A DNA stretch of 64,000 nt from Gemmatimonadaceae bacterium (GCA_020846935.1 JADLCY010000013.1:124001-188000); one strand, 5' to 3'; positions 54,576-63,846 are shown, counted from the stretch's first letter. The notes: a model not told the origin generated them from the letters alone. Numbers and translations are program-made.

Positions 54576-54755
54576 GTGGAGACGCACGGACCGCTGGGCA
54601 CGCTCTGGGCCGGACTCGGGCTCGGCGCCTTCTTCCTCGCCCTGACCTGGGTCAACCTGTTGTTGGGGCATTTTCTCACCCCGCTCTTTCTCATGCCGCT
54701 GACGTGGATCCAGGACGCGGTGGCAGCGCGAAAGCAGAAGCAGGGTCAACGCTGA
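54576..54755 (+). CDS. Small membrane protein
   Basis: A 59-residue product starts at GTG 54576 with a GAGG ribosome-binding site six bases upstream. One long hydrophobic stretch (about 11-41) can form one or two helices, then a short basic tail ends in ARKQKQGQR. The open frame extends to 54444, but the extra part is antisense to tilS and looks non-coding. A strong hairpin follows at 54787. No family is recognised. Confidence 0.55.
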   Translation: METHGPLGTLWAGLGLGAFFLALTWVNLLLGHFLTPLFLMPLTWIQDAVAARKQKQGQR

Positions 54756-54786
54756 CACCAGTCGGCTCGAGTCTTCGTAAGAGAAG

Positions 54787-54817
54787 CGTGGGACGCGGCC
54801 GGCTGCTGCGTCCCACG
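54787..54817 (+). terminator. Hairpin between the small membrane protein gene and lemA
   Basis: Perfect 10-bp arms CGTGGGACGC (54787-54796) and GCGTCCCACG (54808-54817) with an 11-base loop, followed by AATCGTTTCC. The T-containing tail is the best seen in the window. It lies 32 bases past the stop at 54755 and 36 bases before lemA. Confidence 0.7.
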
Positions 54818-54852
54818 AATCGTTTCCGCGGTGTCCTTCACCGGAGTCCGAC

Positions 54853-55410
54853 ATGATCGTCGTCCTGTTGGTGCTCGTCGTCCTCGCGCTGTGGTTTGCT
54901 GGCGCGTACAACGGGCTGATCGCGCTCAAGAATCAGGTGATGAACGGCTGGAAGCAGATCGACGTGCAGCTCAAGCGTCGCCATGACCTGATCCCGAACC
55001 TCATATCGACGGTCAAGGGCGCGATGAACTTCGAGCGCGAAACGCTGGAGGCGGTGGTGGCGGCGCGCAACAAGGCGATCCAGGTGGAGTCGTCTGGCGC
55101 CGGCGTCCGGGAGACGGCGGCCGCCGAATCGCAGCTGAGCGGCGCGCTCACGCGCCTGCTTGCCGTGGTGGAGGCGTATCCCGACCTCAAGGCCACGGGG
55201 AACATCGCCCAGTTGCAGGAAGAGCTGACGAGCACGGAGAACAAGATCGCGTTCGCGCGACAGCACTACAACGACGTGGCCACGCAGTACAACACGAGGC
55301 AGCGACAGATCCCCACGGTGTTCATCGCGGGCTTTGCGGGAGCGAGCCCGGTGGAGCTGTGGGAGATCGAGGATGCGGCTGAGCGCGCGGTCCCGAAGGT
55401 CGAACTCTAG
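54853..55410 (+). CDS. lemA: LemA family protein
   Basis: LemA proteins are membrane proteins with a helical bundle, often encoded beside HtpX-type proteases; their precise function is unclear. The 185-residue protein has an N-terminal membrane helix (about 2-18) and the family core: NGWKQIDVQLKRRHDLIPNL, VEAYPDLKA, and an ENKIAFARQHYNDVATQYN segment near 130-150. The following M48 protease gene, 65 bases away, supports a functional pair. A hairpin lies between the two genes. Confidence 0.95.
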   Translation: MIVVLLVLVVLALWFAGAYNGLIALKNQVMNGWKQIDVQLKRRHDLIPNLISTVKGAMNFERETLEAVVAARNKAIQVESSGAGVRETAAAESQLSGALTRLLAVVEAYPDLKATGNIAQLQEELTSTENKIAFARQHYNDVATQYNTRQRQIPTVFIAGFAGASPVELWEIEDAAERAVPKVEL

Positions 55411-55426
55411 GCATCCCGCGCAGGGG

Positions 55427-55451
55427 CCGGAGCCCGGGCAGCGGGCTCCGG
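55427..55451 (+). terminator. Hairpin between lemA and the M48 protease gene
   Basis: Perfect 10-bp arms CCGGAGCCCG (55427-55436) and CGGGCTCCGG (55442-55451) with a 5-base loop lie 16 bases past the lemA stop and 24 bases before the protease ATG. There is no T-run. It may reduce read-through so that lemA is made in excess over the protease, or act as an mRNA stabiliser. Confidence 0.45.
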
Positions 55452-55475
55452 ACGCCTGTCGCCGCCCCGATCGCC

Positions 55476-56474
55476 ATGGACGCCCCCGTCGACCTCTTCA
55501 CGCAACAGGCCCGCAACCGGTCGCGCTCCCGCTGGGTCGTGCTCGGGTTCATCGTGTTCTTCGCCTGGCTCGGTTTCGGCGGCGACTGGATCGCGATGGC
55601 CTACACGGCGGGAGCGGAACCGGAACAGTACCGGCACGTGGTGCCGTGGTTCGGGATCGCGCTGACGCTCGTCGCCGGGGGCATGGCCGCCTGGGCCTGG
55701 AGGCGCGGCCCTGGCAGCGTGTTGTGGTCGACCAGCGCCCGCGAGGTCGTGACGCCCGCCACCGACGCCGAGCGTCGGTTCGTAAACGTGGTCGAGGAGA
55801 TGTGCGTGGCGAGCGGCCTTCCGCGGCCGCGCACGTGGATCGTGCCTGACGAGGACCCGAACGCGTTCGCGACGGGGCACGACGAACGGCAGGCGCACAT
55901 CGCGGTCACGCAGGGCCTGCTCGACACCCTCACGCGCGAAGAGCTGCAGGCCGTGATCGGTCACGAGATGGGGCACGTGCGCAATCTCGACGTGCGCCTG
56001 ATGACCCTGCTCGCGGCGCTCGTCGGAACCGTCACGCTGCTCGGCGACGGCATGTGGCGGATGATGCGCGGGACGGGTCGGATGCGCATGGCGGGATCCC
56101 GCGGCGGCAAGAAGGGCGGCAATCCGCTGCTGCTCGTGGCCCTGGTCCTCTGGGTCGTGAGCTGGCTGCTCGCCCCGCTGATCCTGCGGCTGCTGGCGCT
56201 GTCCGTGTCACGGGAGCGCGAATACCTGGCGGACGCCATGAGCGCCCAGTTCACGCGCAACCCGCTGGCGCTGGCATCTGCGTTAGGCAGGATCGAATCG
56301 GCCGCAGGGCCGACGCGCGCGATCAAGCGCGGCAGTGCGCACCTGTGCATCGCCGATCCACTCGGTCGCGTCGCGGCGGCCTCGCGCTGGGGGGCGAGCC
56401 ACCCCCCGATGGCGCAGCGCATCGCCAGGCTGGAGGCCATGGCGCACGCGAGCAGCGTCACACGCGAGGCGTGA
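55476..56474 (+). CDS. htpX: M48 family membrane metalloprotease (HtpX-like)
   Basis: This is an integral-membrane zinc protease of the HtpX/Ste24 group, used in membrane protein quality control. The 332-residue protein has membrane helices at about 20-42 and 57-75, the zinc motif HEMGH at 163-167, two more hydrophobic segments (about 173-190 and 220-245) and the third ligand in SREREYLAD near 254. It pairs with lemA upstream. The N-terminal helices are spaced as in other LemA-associated M48 proteases. Confidence 0.93.
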   Translation: MDAPVDLFTQQARNRSRSRWVVLGFIVFFAWLGFGGDWIAMAYTAGAEPEQYRHVVPWFGIALTLVAGGMAAWAWRRGPGSVLWSTSAREVVTPATDAERRFVNVVEEMCVASGLPRPRTWIVPDEDPNAFATGHDERQAHIAVTQGLLDTLTREELQAVIGHEMGHVRNLDVRLMTLLAALVGTVTLLGDGMWRMMRGTGRMRMAGSRGGKKGGNPLLLVALVLWVVSWLLAPLILRLLALSVSREREYLADAMSAQFTRNPLALASALGRIESAAGPTRAIKRGSAHLCIADPLGRVAAASRWGASHPPMAQRIARLEAMAHASSVTREA

Positions 56475-56579
56475 TCCACGACGATCGCCCGCACGGACCG
56501 GGCTGCTAGCTTTCCCGGGACGGGCCGTATCGGCGACGTCAGCCTCGTCAGGCGCCCGGTGACTTCGACCCCCGCGCCC

Positions 56580-59468
56580 ATGCCGGCCCGCTCGATCACT
56601 CGATCGTTTGTCGCGCTCGCCCTCGTCTTCGCCTCCGCGAACGCCGAGGCGCAGTACCTCACGCGACCCACGATCCCCTGGGAAACGATCACCACCACGT
56701 CGTTCCGATTTCACTATCCGGCGTCGATGCGCACGTGGGTCCGACCGATCGCGGAACGCATGGAGCAATACGCCAGCGCGGTGAATCAGCTCGTCGGCAG
56801 TCGACCCGGCCGCCGCGTCACCGTGATGGTGGAGGATCCGACCAACGTCGCCAACGGCTTCGCCATTCCGCTCCTCGACAGCCCGACCATCTTCCTGTGG
56901 CCCACGCCGCCGACGCCGTCACCGACCTTTGGCACGCATCGCGGCTGGGGCGAAGTGCTGGCGGTTCACGAGTACGCCCACATCGCGCACCTGACCGTGC
57001 GCCCGCGCAACGCCACGGAGCGCCTGCTGTGGCGCATGCTCCCGGCGCGCGTGGGGCCGGTGGCGCGCAAGGCGCCGCCCTGGGTCTTCGAAGGCTACGC
57101 CACGTACATCGAAGGGAGACTCACTGGCAGCGGCCGCCCCAACAGCGTCGGGCGCCCGGCGATCCTGCGCCAATGGGCCCTCGAGGGGCAGCTCCCTCGT
57201 TATGCGGAGCTCAATGGCACGAGAGGCTACCTCGGTGGCGCGATGCGCTACCTCGTGGGATCCGCGTTTCTCGAGTGGCTGGCCGTGCGGCGTGGTGATT
57301 CCTCGCTGCAGCACCTCTGGCGCCGCATGAGCGCCGTCGAGCGCCGATCGTTCACCGAGGCGTTTCGTGGTGTGTATGGCGCGCCGCCCGACGAATTGTA
57401 TGGGGCCTTTGCCACCGACGTCATGGAGAAGGCGCTCGACGTGCGGCGCACCCTGCGACAGGCGGGACTCGTGGAAGGGGACCTGGTCCAGCGCCTCGCC
57501 TGGGGCACGGGCGACCCTGCGGTCTCGCGTGACGGGCGCCTCGTCGCGGTGGTCGTCCGATCCGCCACCGGCCCGGCGCGCGTGCTGGTGTGGCGCACCG
57601 CGAACGAAGGGCTCGACAGCGGGGTCGTGCGCGGCCGTCGGCAACAGCTCGCGCGCGATCCGCAGGACGTGATGCCGTACGACTCGTTCCCCCCGCACAA
57701 ACGGGCCGTCGCCACCCTGCACCCTTCGCGCGGCCGCGGGCACGATGCCCCACGCTGGTTCGCGGACAATCAGCGACTGCTGCTCTCGCGCGATGAGACG
57801 CTTGGCGATGGCGCCACACGACCCGACCTGTTCATCTGGAATCATGCCTCGGGTCGCCTTCGCCGCGTGACACGGGGAGCGGGCATCCGCTCGGCCGATC
57901 CCGCGCCTGATGGGCGGACCGCGGTTGGTGTGCGGTGTCGCGCCGGCATCTGTGACGTGGTTCGCGTGGACCTCGAACGTGGCTCGTGGACCACGATCGC
58001 CGCGGGGTCGCCAACGGTGGTGTTCCACCGAGCCAGGCTCTCCAACGATGGGCAGCGGATCGCGGTCTCGGTGCAGCGCGACGGCGTCTGGAGCGTGTCG
58101 ATCCTGGACGCGCGAACCGGCGCCGAAACGTCGCTACCGGCGCGCGACGGCGTGGCGCGCTATTCGCCCAGCTGGACGCCCGACGGTCGACTCGTCACGG
58201 TGAGCGAGGCCGGAGGCATCGCCAACCTGGAGGTGCTGGACCCCGCGACGCACGAGGGGCGGGCGATCACTCGCGTCACCGGCGGTGTGGCCGGGCCCGA
58301 CGTGGGGCCGGACGGCCGCGTGTGGTTCCTCAACCTGCACGCGCGCGGTTACGATCTTCGCCGCGTGCCGAGCGGGGCGCCGGCTGCCACGGTGGTGTCG
58401 CTCGATCCACGATCGTTCCCGGCGGCACCGCGGCGCGCCGAGCCCGGGCGCACGTTTGCGCCGGGGCCGATCAACGGACCGTCCGACTATGCACTCGGGC
58501 CCCGCGGGTGGCGCGCGCTCCCGGGCATCAGCGTCGGCCCGGATGGCGACATGGGGAGCCTGATGGTCGGCACCGTCGACCCGGTGGGACGGTGGAGCAC
58601 GCTGCTGCAGGGCGCCTACGGACAGCGCGGGGCGTGGCGCGGAGGATCAGCCATGACGACGTTCCGCACGACGCTCGTCGAGATCGACGGGAGCCTCTGG
58701 TACGGCGATCACGCACCATCAAAGCAGCGCTCCGGATCGTTTGCCTCGCTCAACATCGACTCGCGCTTCACTGGCCTGGGCGTCTCGGCTCGCAAGGGGC
58801 GCGAGCTGTCCGCTTACGGGTGGGCGCTGCGCGCCGGCGGAAGCGCGGGTCGCGTGGACGGGAACCAGCTCGACGCGGCCTCACGGGCCATGGGCTTTGG
58901 TGAAGTGCGCGGTCGTCTTTCGTTGCCGCTGCGTGGGGCGACCATCACGCCGCGCGTAGCGGCGTCGGTCACCGAAGGGAGCACCGATGGCGATCGGTGG
59001 ACACGACGCCTCGTCACCGCCTCGCTGACCGTTGGCGGCGCACGTCGCGAGCTCCGACTCGAAGCAACGCGCGGATCGGTGACCGAACCCGGGCCCGGTG
59101 AGTTTGGCCGCGCGTTCGAACAGTTCGCGGTCGGTGGGGCCTACCTGCCCTTCATCGATCAGGCGTACCTGAGTCAGCGGATCTCCCTGCCGTCGGTGCC
59201 GGTGGGCTACACGTCAGGTCGCCGGGTCGAGATGTATCGCGCGTCGATGCGCCTGTTCAGGGTGCACCCGTACGCGACGTGGATTGCCGCGGGCGACAGT
59301 GTCACGAGCTACCGGCGGGTGCTGGGGCTCGAGAACGAGTTCGCCTTTCCCACGATCGGGTTCGTGACGCTGCCGTCGACGCGCATCCGCTTTGGTGTGG
59401 GGTACTCGCTCGATGAGCCCTACGAGGAGAAGATGCGTCCCTACGTCAGCGTGACGTATAGACCCTAG
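56580..59468 (+). CDS. Secreted MA-type peptidase fused to beta-propeller and predicted outer-membrane barrel
   Basis: From ATG 56580 (a GTG at 56559 is also open) the 962-residue product has a clean signal peptide (about 1-24, cleavage after AEA). Residues 40-300 form an MA-type metallopeptidase with HEYAH at 130-134 and WVFEGYATYIEG with Glu171. Residues about 310-640 hold TolB/PD40-like propeller repeats (DPAVSRDGRLVAVV, ADPAPDGRTAVGV, SPSWTPDGRLVTV, GPDVGPDGRVWFL). From about 660 the sequence alternates in short amphipathic strands and ends with YVSVTYRP, as outer-membrane barrels do. It is likely surface-linked. The substrate is unknown. Confidence 0.87.
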   Translation: MPARSITRSFVALALVFASANAEAQYLTRPTIPWETITTTSFRFHYPASMRTWVRPIAERMEQYASAVNQLVGSRPGRRVTVMVEDPTNVANGFAIPLLDSPTIFLWPTPPTPSPTFGTHRGWGEVLAVHEYAHIAHLTVRPRNATERLLWRMLPARVGPVARKAPPWVFEGYATYIEGRLTGSGRPNSVGRPAILRQWALEGQLPRYAELNGTRGYLGGAMRYLVGSAFLEWLAVRRGDSSLQHLWRRMSAVERRSFTEAFRGVYGAPPDELYGAFATDVMEKALDVRRTLRQAGLVEGDLVQRLAWGTGDPAVSRDGRLVAVVVRSATGPARVLVWRTANEGLDSGVVRGRRQQLARDPQDVMPYDSFPPHKRAVATLHPSRGRGHDAPRWFADNQRLLLSRDETLGDGATRPDLFIWNHASGRLRRVTRGAGIRSADPAPDGRTAVGVRCRAGICDVVRVDLERGSWTTIAAGSPTVVFHRARLSNDGQRIAVSVQRDGVWSVSILDARTGAETSLPARDGVARYSPSWTPDGRLVTVSEAGGIANLEVLDPATHEGRAITRVTGGVAGPDVGPDGRVWFLNLHARGYDLRRVPSGAPAATVVSLDPRSFPAAPRRAEPGRTFAPGPINGPSDYALGPRGWRALPGISVGPDGDMGSLMVGTVDPVGRWSTLLQGAYGQRGAWRGGSAMTTFRTTLVEIDGSLWYGDHAPSKQRSGSFASLNIDSRFTGLGVSARKGRELSAYGWALRAGGSAGRVDGNQLDAASRAMGFGEVRGRLSLPLRGATITPRVAASVTEGSTDGDRWTRRLVTASLTVGGARRELRLEATRGSVTEPGPGEFGRAFEQFAVGGAYLPFIDQAYLSQRISLPSVPVGYTSGRRVEMYRASMRLFRVHPYATWIAAGDSVTSYRRVLGLENEFAFPTIGFVTLPSTRIRFGVGYSLDEPYEEKMRPYVSVTYRP

Positions 59469-59703
59469 CGCCGACGGACCAACGAGGGGCGGCAGACCGG
59501 CACCGCTTCCGCCGGCCCGGTGGCACCGCGCCTAACGTGGTCTGCGGCGGCCGAGTGCCTGGCACGGGACTCCGCGTGTGGCGGGCGTCGGGCCGGCGCA
59601 AGGCCCACGTGCCCGCGACCCCCGCGTCGGAGCGCTCGCGTCGCCTTGTCTTTGCGTGGTCACCCACCGACATTCCGGCCCGTCCAAGCCATGGGAGTTA
59701 CGC
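59469..59703 (+). promoter_or_regulatory. Upstream region of the transhydrogenase operon
   Basis: This 235-base gap contains no convincing ORF. A GGGAG ribosome-binding site lies about seven bases before the pntAA ATG. A weak promoter-like pair, TTGTCT and GACATT with 17-base spacing, ends about 30 bases before the ATG. One CCTAACG motif copy is at 59531-59537. Promoter assignment is tentative. Confidence 0.4.
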
Positions 59704-60807
59704 ATGTGGATCGGGGTTCCCCGCGAGAGCGCGCCCGGCGAGCGGCGTGTTGGTCTCGTCCCGGACAGCGTTGCCCGCCTCGTTCGGTCCGGGGTGAGCG
59801 TGCGCGTGCAGCGCGGCGCGGGCGTCCCCGCCTTCTGCTCCGATGATGCGTTCGCGACCGCGGGAGCCGAACTTGTGGACGACGCGCGATCGATCCTCGG
59901 CACGTGCGACGTGGTGGTGAAGGTCCAGAAGCCATCGCTGGACGAGGCGGCGGCCCTGCGCGAAGGCAGCATCCTCATTTCGCTCCTGCCAGCGGCGACG
60001 AGTACGGACGTACTGGAATGCCTGACGTCGCGTCGGGTCACGGTACTGGCGCTCGAACGCGTGCCGCGCATCACGCGCGCGCAGTCGATGGACATCCTGT
60101 CGTCGCAGGCCACGGTGGCCGGGTACAAGGCGGTGCTGATCGGTGCGGCGGCGACGTCCAAGCTGTTGCCGATGCTGACGACCGCCGCGGGGAGCATCCC
60201 ACCGGCAAAGGCGTTCGTCATCGGGGCCGGCGTCGCCGGCCTCATGGCTATTGCCACCGCACGTCGCCTTGGCGCGACGGTGTCGGGCTTCGACATTCGC
60301 GCGGCCGCACGGGAGCAGGTCCTCTCGCTCGGCGCGACGTTCGTCGGGCCCGACCCCTCGAAAGACGCAGAGGTGGCCGGTGGCTACGCGCGCGCGCAGA
60401 CCGCCGACGAGCAGGCGCAAACGATGGCGGCGCTTGCGGCGCACCTTCGCGACCAGGATCTCGTGATCACCACCGCGCAGATCCCGGGTCGCTCCGCGCC
60501 GCGCCTGATTACCGCCGACATGGTCGGCACGATGCGCCCGGGCGCGGTGATCGTGGACCTCGCCGCAGAGACCGGAGGCAACTGTGAACTCACGGTCCCG
60601 GGCGAGACGCGCGACGTGAACGGGGTGCAAGTCATCGGCGCCGTCAACGTCGCGGCGTCCGTGCCGTATCACGCGTCGGTGATGTTCGCCAAGAATGTGC
60701 TCACGCTGCTGCAGCACATGATCAAGGATGCCGCGATCCCGATCAACCTCGAGGACGAGATCGTCGGCCCGATGTGCCTCTCCCACGCCGGCTCCGCCCG
60801 CTCATGA
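59704..60807 (+). CDS. pntAA: NAD(P) transhydrogenase subunit alpha part 1
   Basis: This is the soluble NAD(H)-binding domain I of proton-translocating transhydrogenase, which uses the proton gradient to reduce NADP+ with NADH. The 367-residue protein has the alanine dehydrogenase-like signature RESAPGERRV at 7-16 and the nucleotide loop GAGVAG at 174-179. The membrane part found in E. coli PntA is encoded separately downstream, so this is the three-gene form. The start at ATG 59704 has a good ribosome-binding site. The stop overlaps the next start as ATGA. Confidence 0.95.
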   Translation: MWIGVPRESAPGERRVGLVPDSVARLVRSGVSVRVQRGAGVPAFCSDDAFATAGAELVDDARSILGTCDVVVKVQKPSLDEAAALREGSILISLLPAATSTDVLECLTSRRVTVLALERVPRITRAQSMDILSSQATVAGYKAVLIGAAATSKLLPMLTTAAGSIPPAKAFVIGAGVAGLMAIATARRLGATVSGFDIRAAAREQVLSLGATFVGPDPSKDAEVAGGYARAQTADEQAQTMAALAAHLRDQDLVITTAQIPGRSAPRLITADMVGTMRPGAVIVDLAAETGGNCELTVPGETRDVNGVQVIGAVNVAASVPYHASVMFAKNVLTLLQHMIKDAAIPINLEDEIVGPMCLSHAGSARS

Positions 60808-61106
60808 CGATCATCCTTCAGATCTACGTCTTCATCCTCGCCGCCTTCCTGGGCTACCAGCTCATCAGCCGGGTCCCCGCCCTGCTCCACACGCCGCTGA
60901 TGAGTGCCACCAACGCCATCGCCGGCATTTCGCTGGTTGGCTCGCTGATCGCGGCCGGCGGCCGGTATGGCACGTTCGCCACGGTCCTCGGGTTCGTCGC
61001 CGTGATCATGGCCACGATCAACGTCGTCGGCGGCTTCCTGCTCACCAACAAGATGCTCGCCATGTTCCGCAAGGACGGCGGGGCCCCCAAGCCACACGGG
61101 AAATAG
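60804..61106 (+). CDS. pntAB: NAD(P) transhydrogenase subunit alpha part 2
   Basis: The 100-residue protein is the small membrane part of the transhydrogenase alpha chain, with three membrane helices (about 2-20, 33-53 and 60-82). Conserved features include FLGYQLISRVP and TPLMSATNAIAGI. It overlaps pntAA by four bases and precedes pntB by three bases, so the three subunits are made together. Confidence 0.95.
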   Translation: MTIILQIYVFILAAFLGYQLISRVPALLHTPLMSATNAIAGISLVGSLIAAGGRYGTFATVLGFVAVIMATINVVGGFLLTNKMLAMFRKDGGAPKPHGK

Positions 61107-61109
61107 CCG

Positions 61110-62522
61110 ATGCCGACCCTCTCGGGCCGCGAACTGGCGATCCAGCTCACCTACGTCCTGGCGTCGATCGCGTTCATCGTCGGCATCCGGGGCCTGACGC
61201 AACCGGACAAGGCGCGACGCGGCATCCAGATCGCCGCGGTGGGCATGCTGCTCGCCGTCATCGGGACCCTGGTGTCCGCGCAGATCCTGACCTACACGTG
61301 GATTGCGGCCGGGCTCGTCATCGGCACGGTGATCGGCTACCCGCTGGGCGTGAAGGTGCCAATGACGGCGATGCCGCAGCGCATCGCCATCGCGCAGACG
61401 TTCGGCGCCTCGGCCGCCACCCTCGTCGGCGTCGCCGAGTATCACCATGCCTACCACGCCACCGGCGCCACCGGCCTCAGCGCGTTCACCATGGGCGCCC
61501 TCGGCCTCGAGGTCATGCTCGGCGCGCTGACGGTCTGCGGCTCGCTCATCGCCTTCGGCAAGCTGCAGGAGCTGCTCCCCGGTCGACCCATCACCTTCGC
61601 CGGGCAGAACTACCTCAACTTCGCGCTCGTCGGGCTGGCGCTCGTCCTGCTGGTCGCGCTGATCCTCGACCCGGCCGACTCGCGGCTCTTCTACGGGCTG
61701 ATTGCCCTCGCGTCCGTGATCGGCTTCTCGCTGGTGCTGCCCATCGGCGGCGCCGACATGCCCGTCGTCATCGCGCTGCTCAACTCGTACGCCGGCCTGG
61801 CCTCGGCGGCGACGGGCTTTGCGCTGGGCAACATGATCCTGATCATCTGCGGTGCGCTTGATGGCGCGTCAGGCGTGATCCTCTCGGTGCTGATGAGCAA
61901 GGCCATGAACCGTTCGTTTCGCTCGGTGTTGTTTGGCGCGTTCGGCAGCGAGAGCGGGTCGGCCGCGACCGGGGGCAGCACCGCCGCAGGCACGGTGCGA
62001 TCGGTGAGCGTCGAGGACGCCGCCGTACAGATCGCCTACGCCAACCAGGTGGTCGTCGTCCCGGGCTACGGCATGGCGGTCGCCCAGGCGCAGCACGTGG
62101 TGCGCGAACTGGCCGAACTGGTGGAGAAGCGCGGCGGCGACGTGAAGTACGCGATCCATCCCGTCGCCGGGCGCATGCCCGGCCACATGAACGTGCTGCT
62201 TGCCGAAGCCAACGTCCCGTACGATCGGCTGTTCGACATGGACGAGATCAACGACAAGTTCGAGAGCACCGACGTGGTGCTCGTGATTGGCGCCAACGAC
62301 GTGGTGAATCCCGCGGCACGGTCCGATCCGGCGAGCCCGATCTACGGCATGCCGATTCTTGACGTCGACAAGGCACGCGCGACGATCGTGCTCAAGCGCT
62401 CAATGGCCGCAGGCTTTGCGGGCATCGAAAACGAACTGTTCTACATGCCGAAGACGGCCATGCTCTTTGGCGACGCCAAGGCGAGCCTCACCAAGCTGGT
62501 CGCGGAGGTCAAGCAGATCTGA
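61110..62522 (+). CDS. pntB: NAD(P) transhydrogenase subunit beta
   Basis: The 470-residue beta subunit has about eight to nine membrane helices forming the proton path (about 8-260) and the C-terminal NADP(H)-binding domain III with VVVPGYGMAVAQAQ near 312, YAIHPVAGRMPGHMNVLLAEA and GANDVVNPAA. It converges on the glycosyltransferase gene, with only 20 bases between the stops and no visible terminator. Confidence 0.96.
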   Translation: MPTLSGRELAIQLTYVLASIAFIVGIRGLTQPDKARRGIQIAAVGMLLAVIGTLVSAQILTYTWIAAGLVIGTVIGYPLGVKVPMTAMPQRIAIAQTFGASAATLVGVAEYHHAYHATGATGLSAFTMGALGLEVMLGALTVCGSLIAFGKLQELLPGRPITFAGQNYLNFALVGLALVLLVALILDPADSRLFYGLIALASVIGFSLVLPIGGADMPVVIALLNSYAGLASAATGFALGNMILIICGALDGASGVILSVLMSKAMNRSFRSVLFGAFGSESGSAATGGSTAAGTVRSVSVEDAAVQIAYANQVVVVPGYGMAVAQAQHVVRELAELVEKRGGDVKYAIHPVAGRMPGHMNVLLAEANVPYDRLFDMDEINDKFESTDVVLVIGANDVVNPAARSDPASPIYGMPILDVDKARATIVLKRSMAAGFAGIENELFYMPKTAMLFGDAKASLTKLVAEVKQI

Positions 62523-62542
62523 ACCAGCGAGGGATCGGGTAG

Positions 62543-63670
62543 TCATGAGCTGAGGGGGCGTCCCCGCCATTGCCGCGGACGCCTGAGCGTCGACCAGAGC
62601 AGGCGCAGCGCGGCCAGTGGATCCGCGAGTGGTGAGAGGTAGAAGCCGATGGTGCGTTCGGCATAGCTCGCCCTGAGCGCGCCGAGCATGGCAACGCGAA
62701 TCGCGACCAGGGCCGCGTTCACCCCGAGCAGGGCGCCGCTGCGGGGCGCTGCCCCGCAAGCCGCGAGCAGCACATACGGCACGGGCACGCCCTGCGCGAA
62801 GAGCACCAGGACCACGTCGAGCCATTGGCGAGCCCTCGTCGTGGCGTCGGAGAGATCGAACGAACGCCCCCACTCGCGCCACATCTGCCCGACCGACGTG
62901 TACGCGCGCACATCGTACAGCCGAGAGCCATCCAGGAAGTCCACGCGCACCCCCCGGCGCGCGAGCACGCGCGCCAGCGTGACGTCGTCGGCCCAGGAGC
63001 GGCGCGCGAGTTCGTAGCCACCGTGCGCGAGCAGTACGTCGCGGCGCGCGAGAAAACACTGGCCGTTGGCCAGCACCGTGTTCGGCTCGGGGCGCCTCGC
63101 ACCGGCAGCGCCTGTGCGGTATACGAGCGAGACGAGCATCGACGGCTGGATCCACTGCTCCGCAGCGGTCATGCCCACGAACCGCGGGGAGAACGACACG
63201 ACTTCGCTTGCGGTGTCGCGGGCTGCCGCGATCACGCCGGCCACCATGCCTGATCGCGCTTCGGTATCCGCGTCGACGCCAAGCACCCACTCTCCGCGCG
63301 CCAGCGAAAGGCCGTGCTGCAACGCCCATACCTTGCCGATCCAGCCGGGCGGGAGTGGTGGATCGACGACGAGGCGTATGCGCCGGTCGCGTGCCGCGGC
63401 CGCGAGCACCAGACGGTCCGTGCCATCGTCGGAGCCCGAGTCGACCACGAGGATCTCCGTCAGCGGGGCGCCCTGCCGCGCGAGACCATCGAGGCAGCGC
63501 GAGACTCTGGCTGCCTCGTTGTAGGTCGGAACGATGACACTGACGGTCGTGTCGTGCACGCCGTCAGCACGCGGCGCCACCGGCGGTCGCCGCGTGCGAC
63601 CGGGCGCCAGCCGCGTGAGGACCAGTGCGAGCGCCACCCCCTGAAGCGCCAGCAGCGCGATCAGCAGCAC
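62543..63670 (-). CDS. Family 2 glycosyltransferase, membrane-bound
   Basis: The product (375 residues from GTG 63670; a TTG at 63691 is also open) has an N-terminal membrane helix, then a GT-A domain: VSVIVPTYNEA, DSGSDDGTD, LPPGWIGKVWALQHGL, the DxD-like DADTE and the acceptor-site RSWADDVTLAR. C-terminal hydrophobic segments follow. The PPGWxGK signature is found in carotenoid-glycosylating and hopanoid-associated (HpnB-like) transferases, so a lipid or terpenoid acceptor is plausible but not shown. I chose the later start because a small ORF upstream overlaps the earlier one. Confidence 0.86.
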   Translation of the reverse strand: MLLIALLALQGVALALVLTRLAPGRTRRPPVAPRADGVHDTTVSVIVPTYNEAARVSRCLDGLARQGAPLTEILVVDSGSDDGTDRLVLAAAARDRRIRLVVDPPLPPGWIGKVWALQHGLSLARGEWVLGVDADTEARSGMVAGVIAAARDTASEVVSFSPRFVGMTAAEQWIQPSMLVSLVYRTGAAGARRPEPNTVLANGQCFLARRDVLLAHGGYELARRSWADDVTLARVLARRGVRVDFLDGSRLYDVRAYTSVGQMWREWGRSFDLSDATTRARQWLDVVLVLFAQGVPVPYVLLAACGAAPRSGALLGVNAALVAIRVAMLGALRASYAERTIGFYLSPLADPLAALRLLWSTLRRPRQWRGRPLSS

Positions 63671-63846
63671 GTCAGCTGCGATGCCGCGCAATCCGGGTCA
63701 ACGCCACGCGTGACGGGCCAGCTCACGTGCGGCGGCCCGAACGCGAGCATGATGTACCAGGCGACCACGCGACGACCCGTAGCGTCGCGCCGCGGCGTCA
63801 CCAGCTCGACGCCGCGGTCGCTCGGCTCGCTCACGCTCGCGGCCAC
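63661..63846 (-). CDS. Small hypothetical ORF between S9 peptidase and glycosyltransferase genes
   Basis: A 61-codon frame starts at GTG 63846, just after the S9 peptidase stop, and ends ten bases into the glycosyltransferase gene. Nearly all third codon positions are G or C, as in real genes here. The product has a hydrophobic-aromatic stretch (VVAWYIMLAFGPPHVSW) and three cysteines near the end (CAASQLTCC). It shows no signal peptide or known motif. It could be a real short gene or chance in a G+C-rich gap. Confidence 0.4.
   Translation of the reverse strand: MAASVSEPSDRGVELVTPRRDATGRRVVAWYIMLAFGPPHVSWPVTRGVDPDCAASQLTCC

Noticed and set aside
62523-62542. Terminator between convergent pntB and the glycosyltransferase gene
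   Set aside because: The 20-base spacer contains no inverted repeat. Any terminator would have to lie inside the coding ends.
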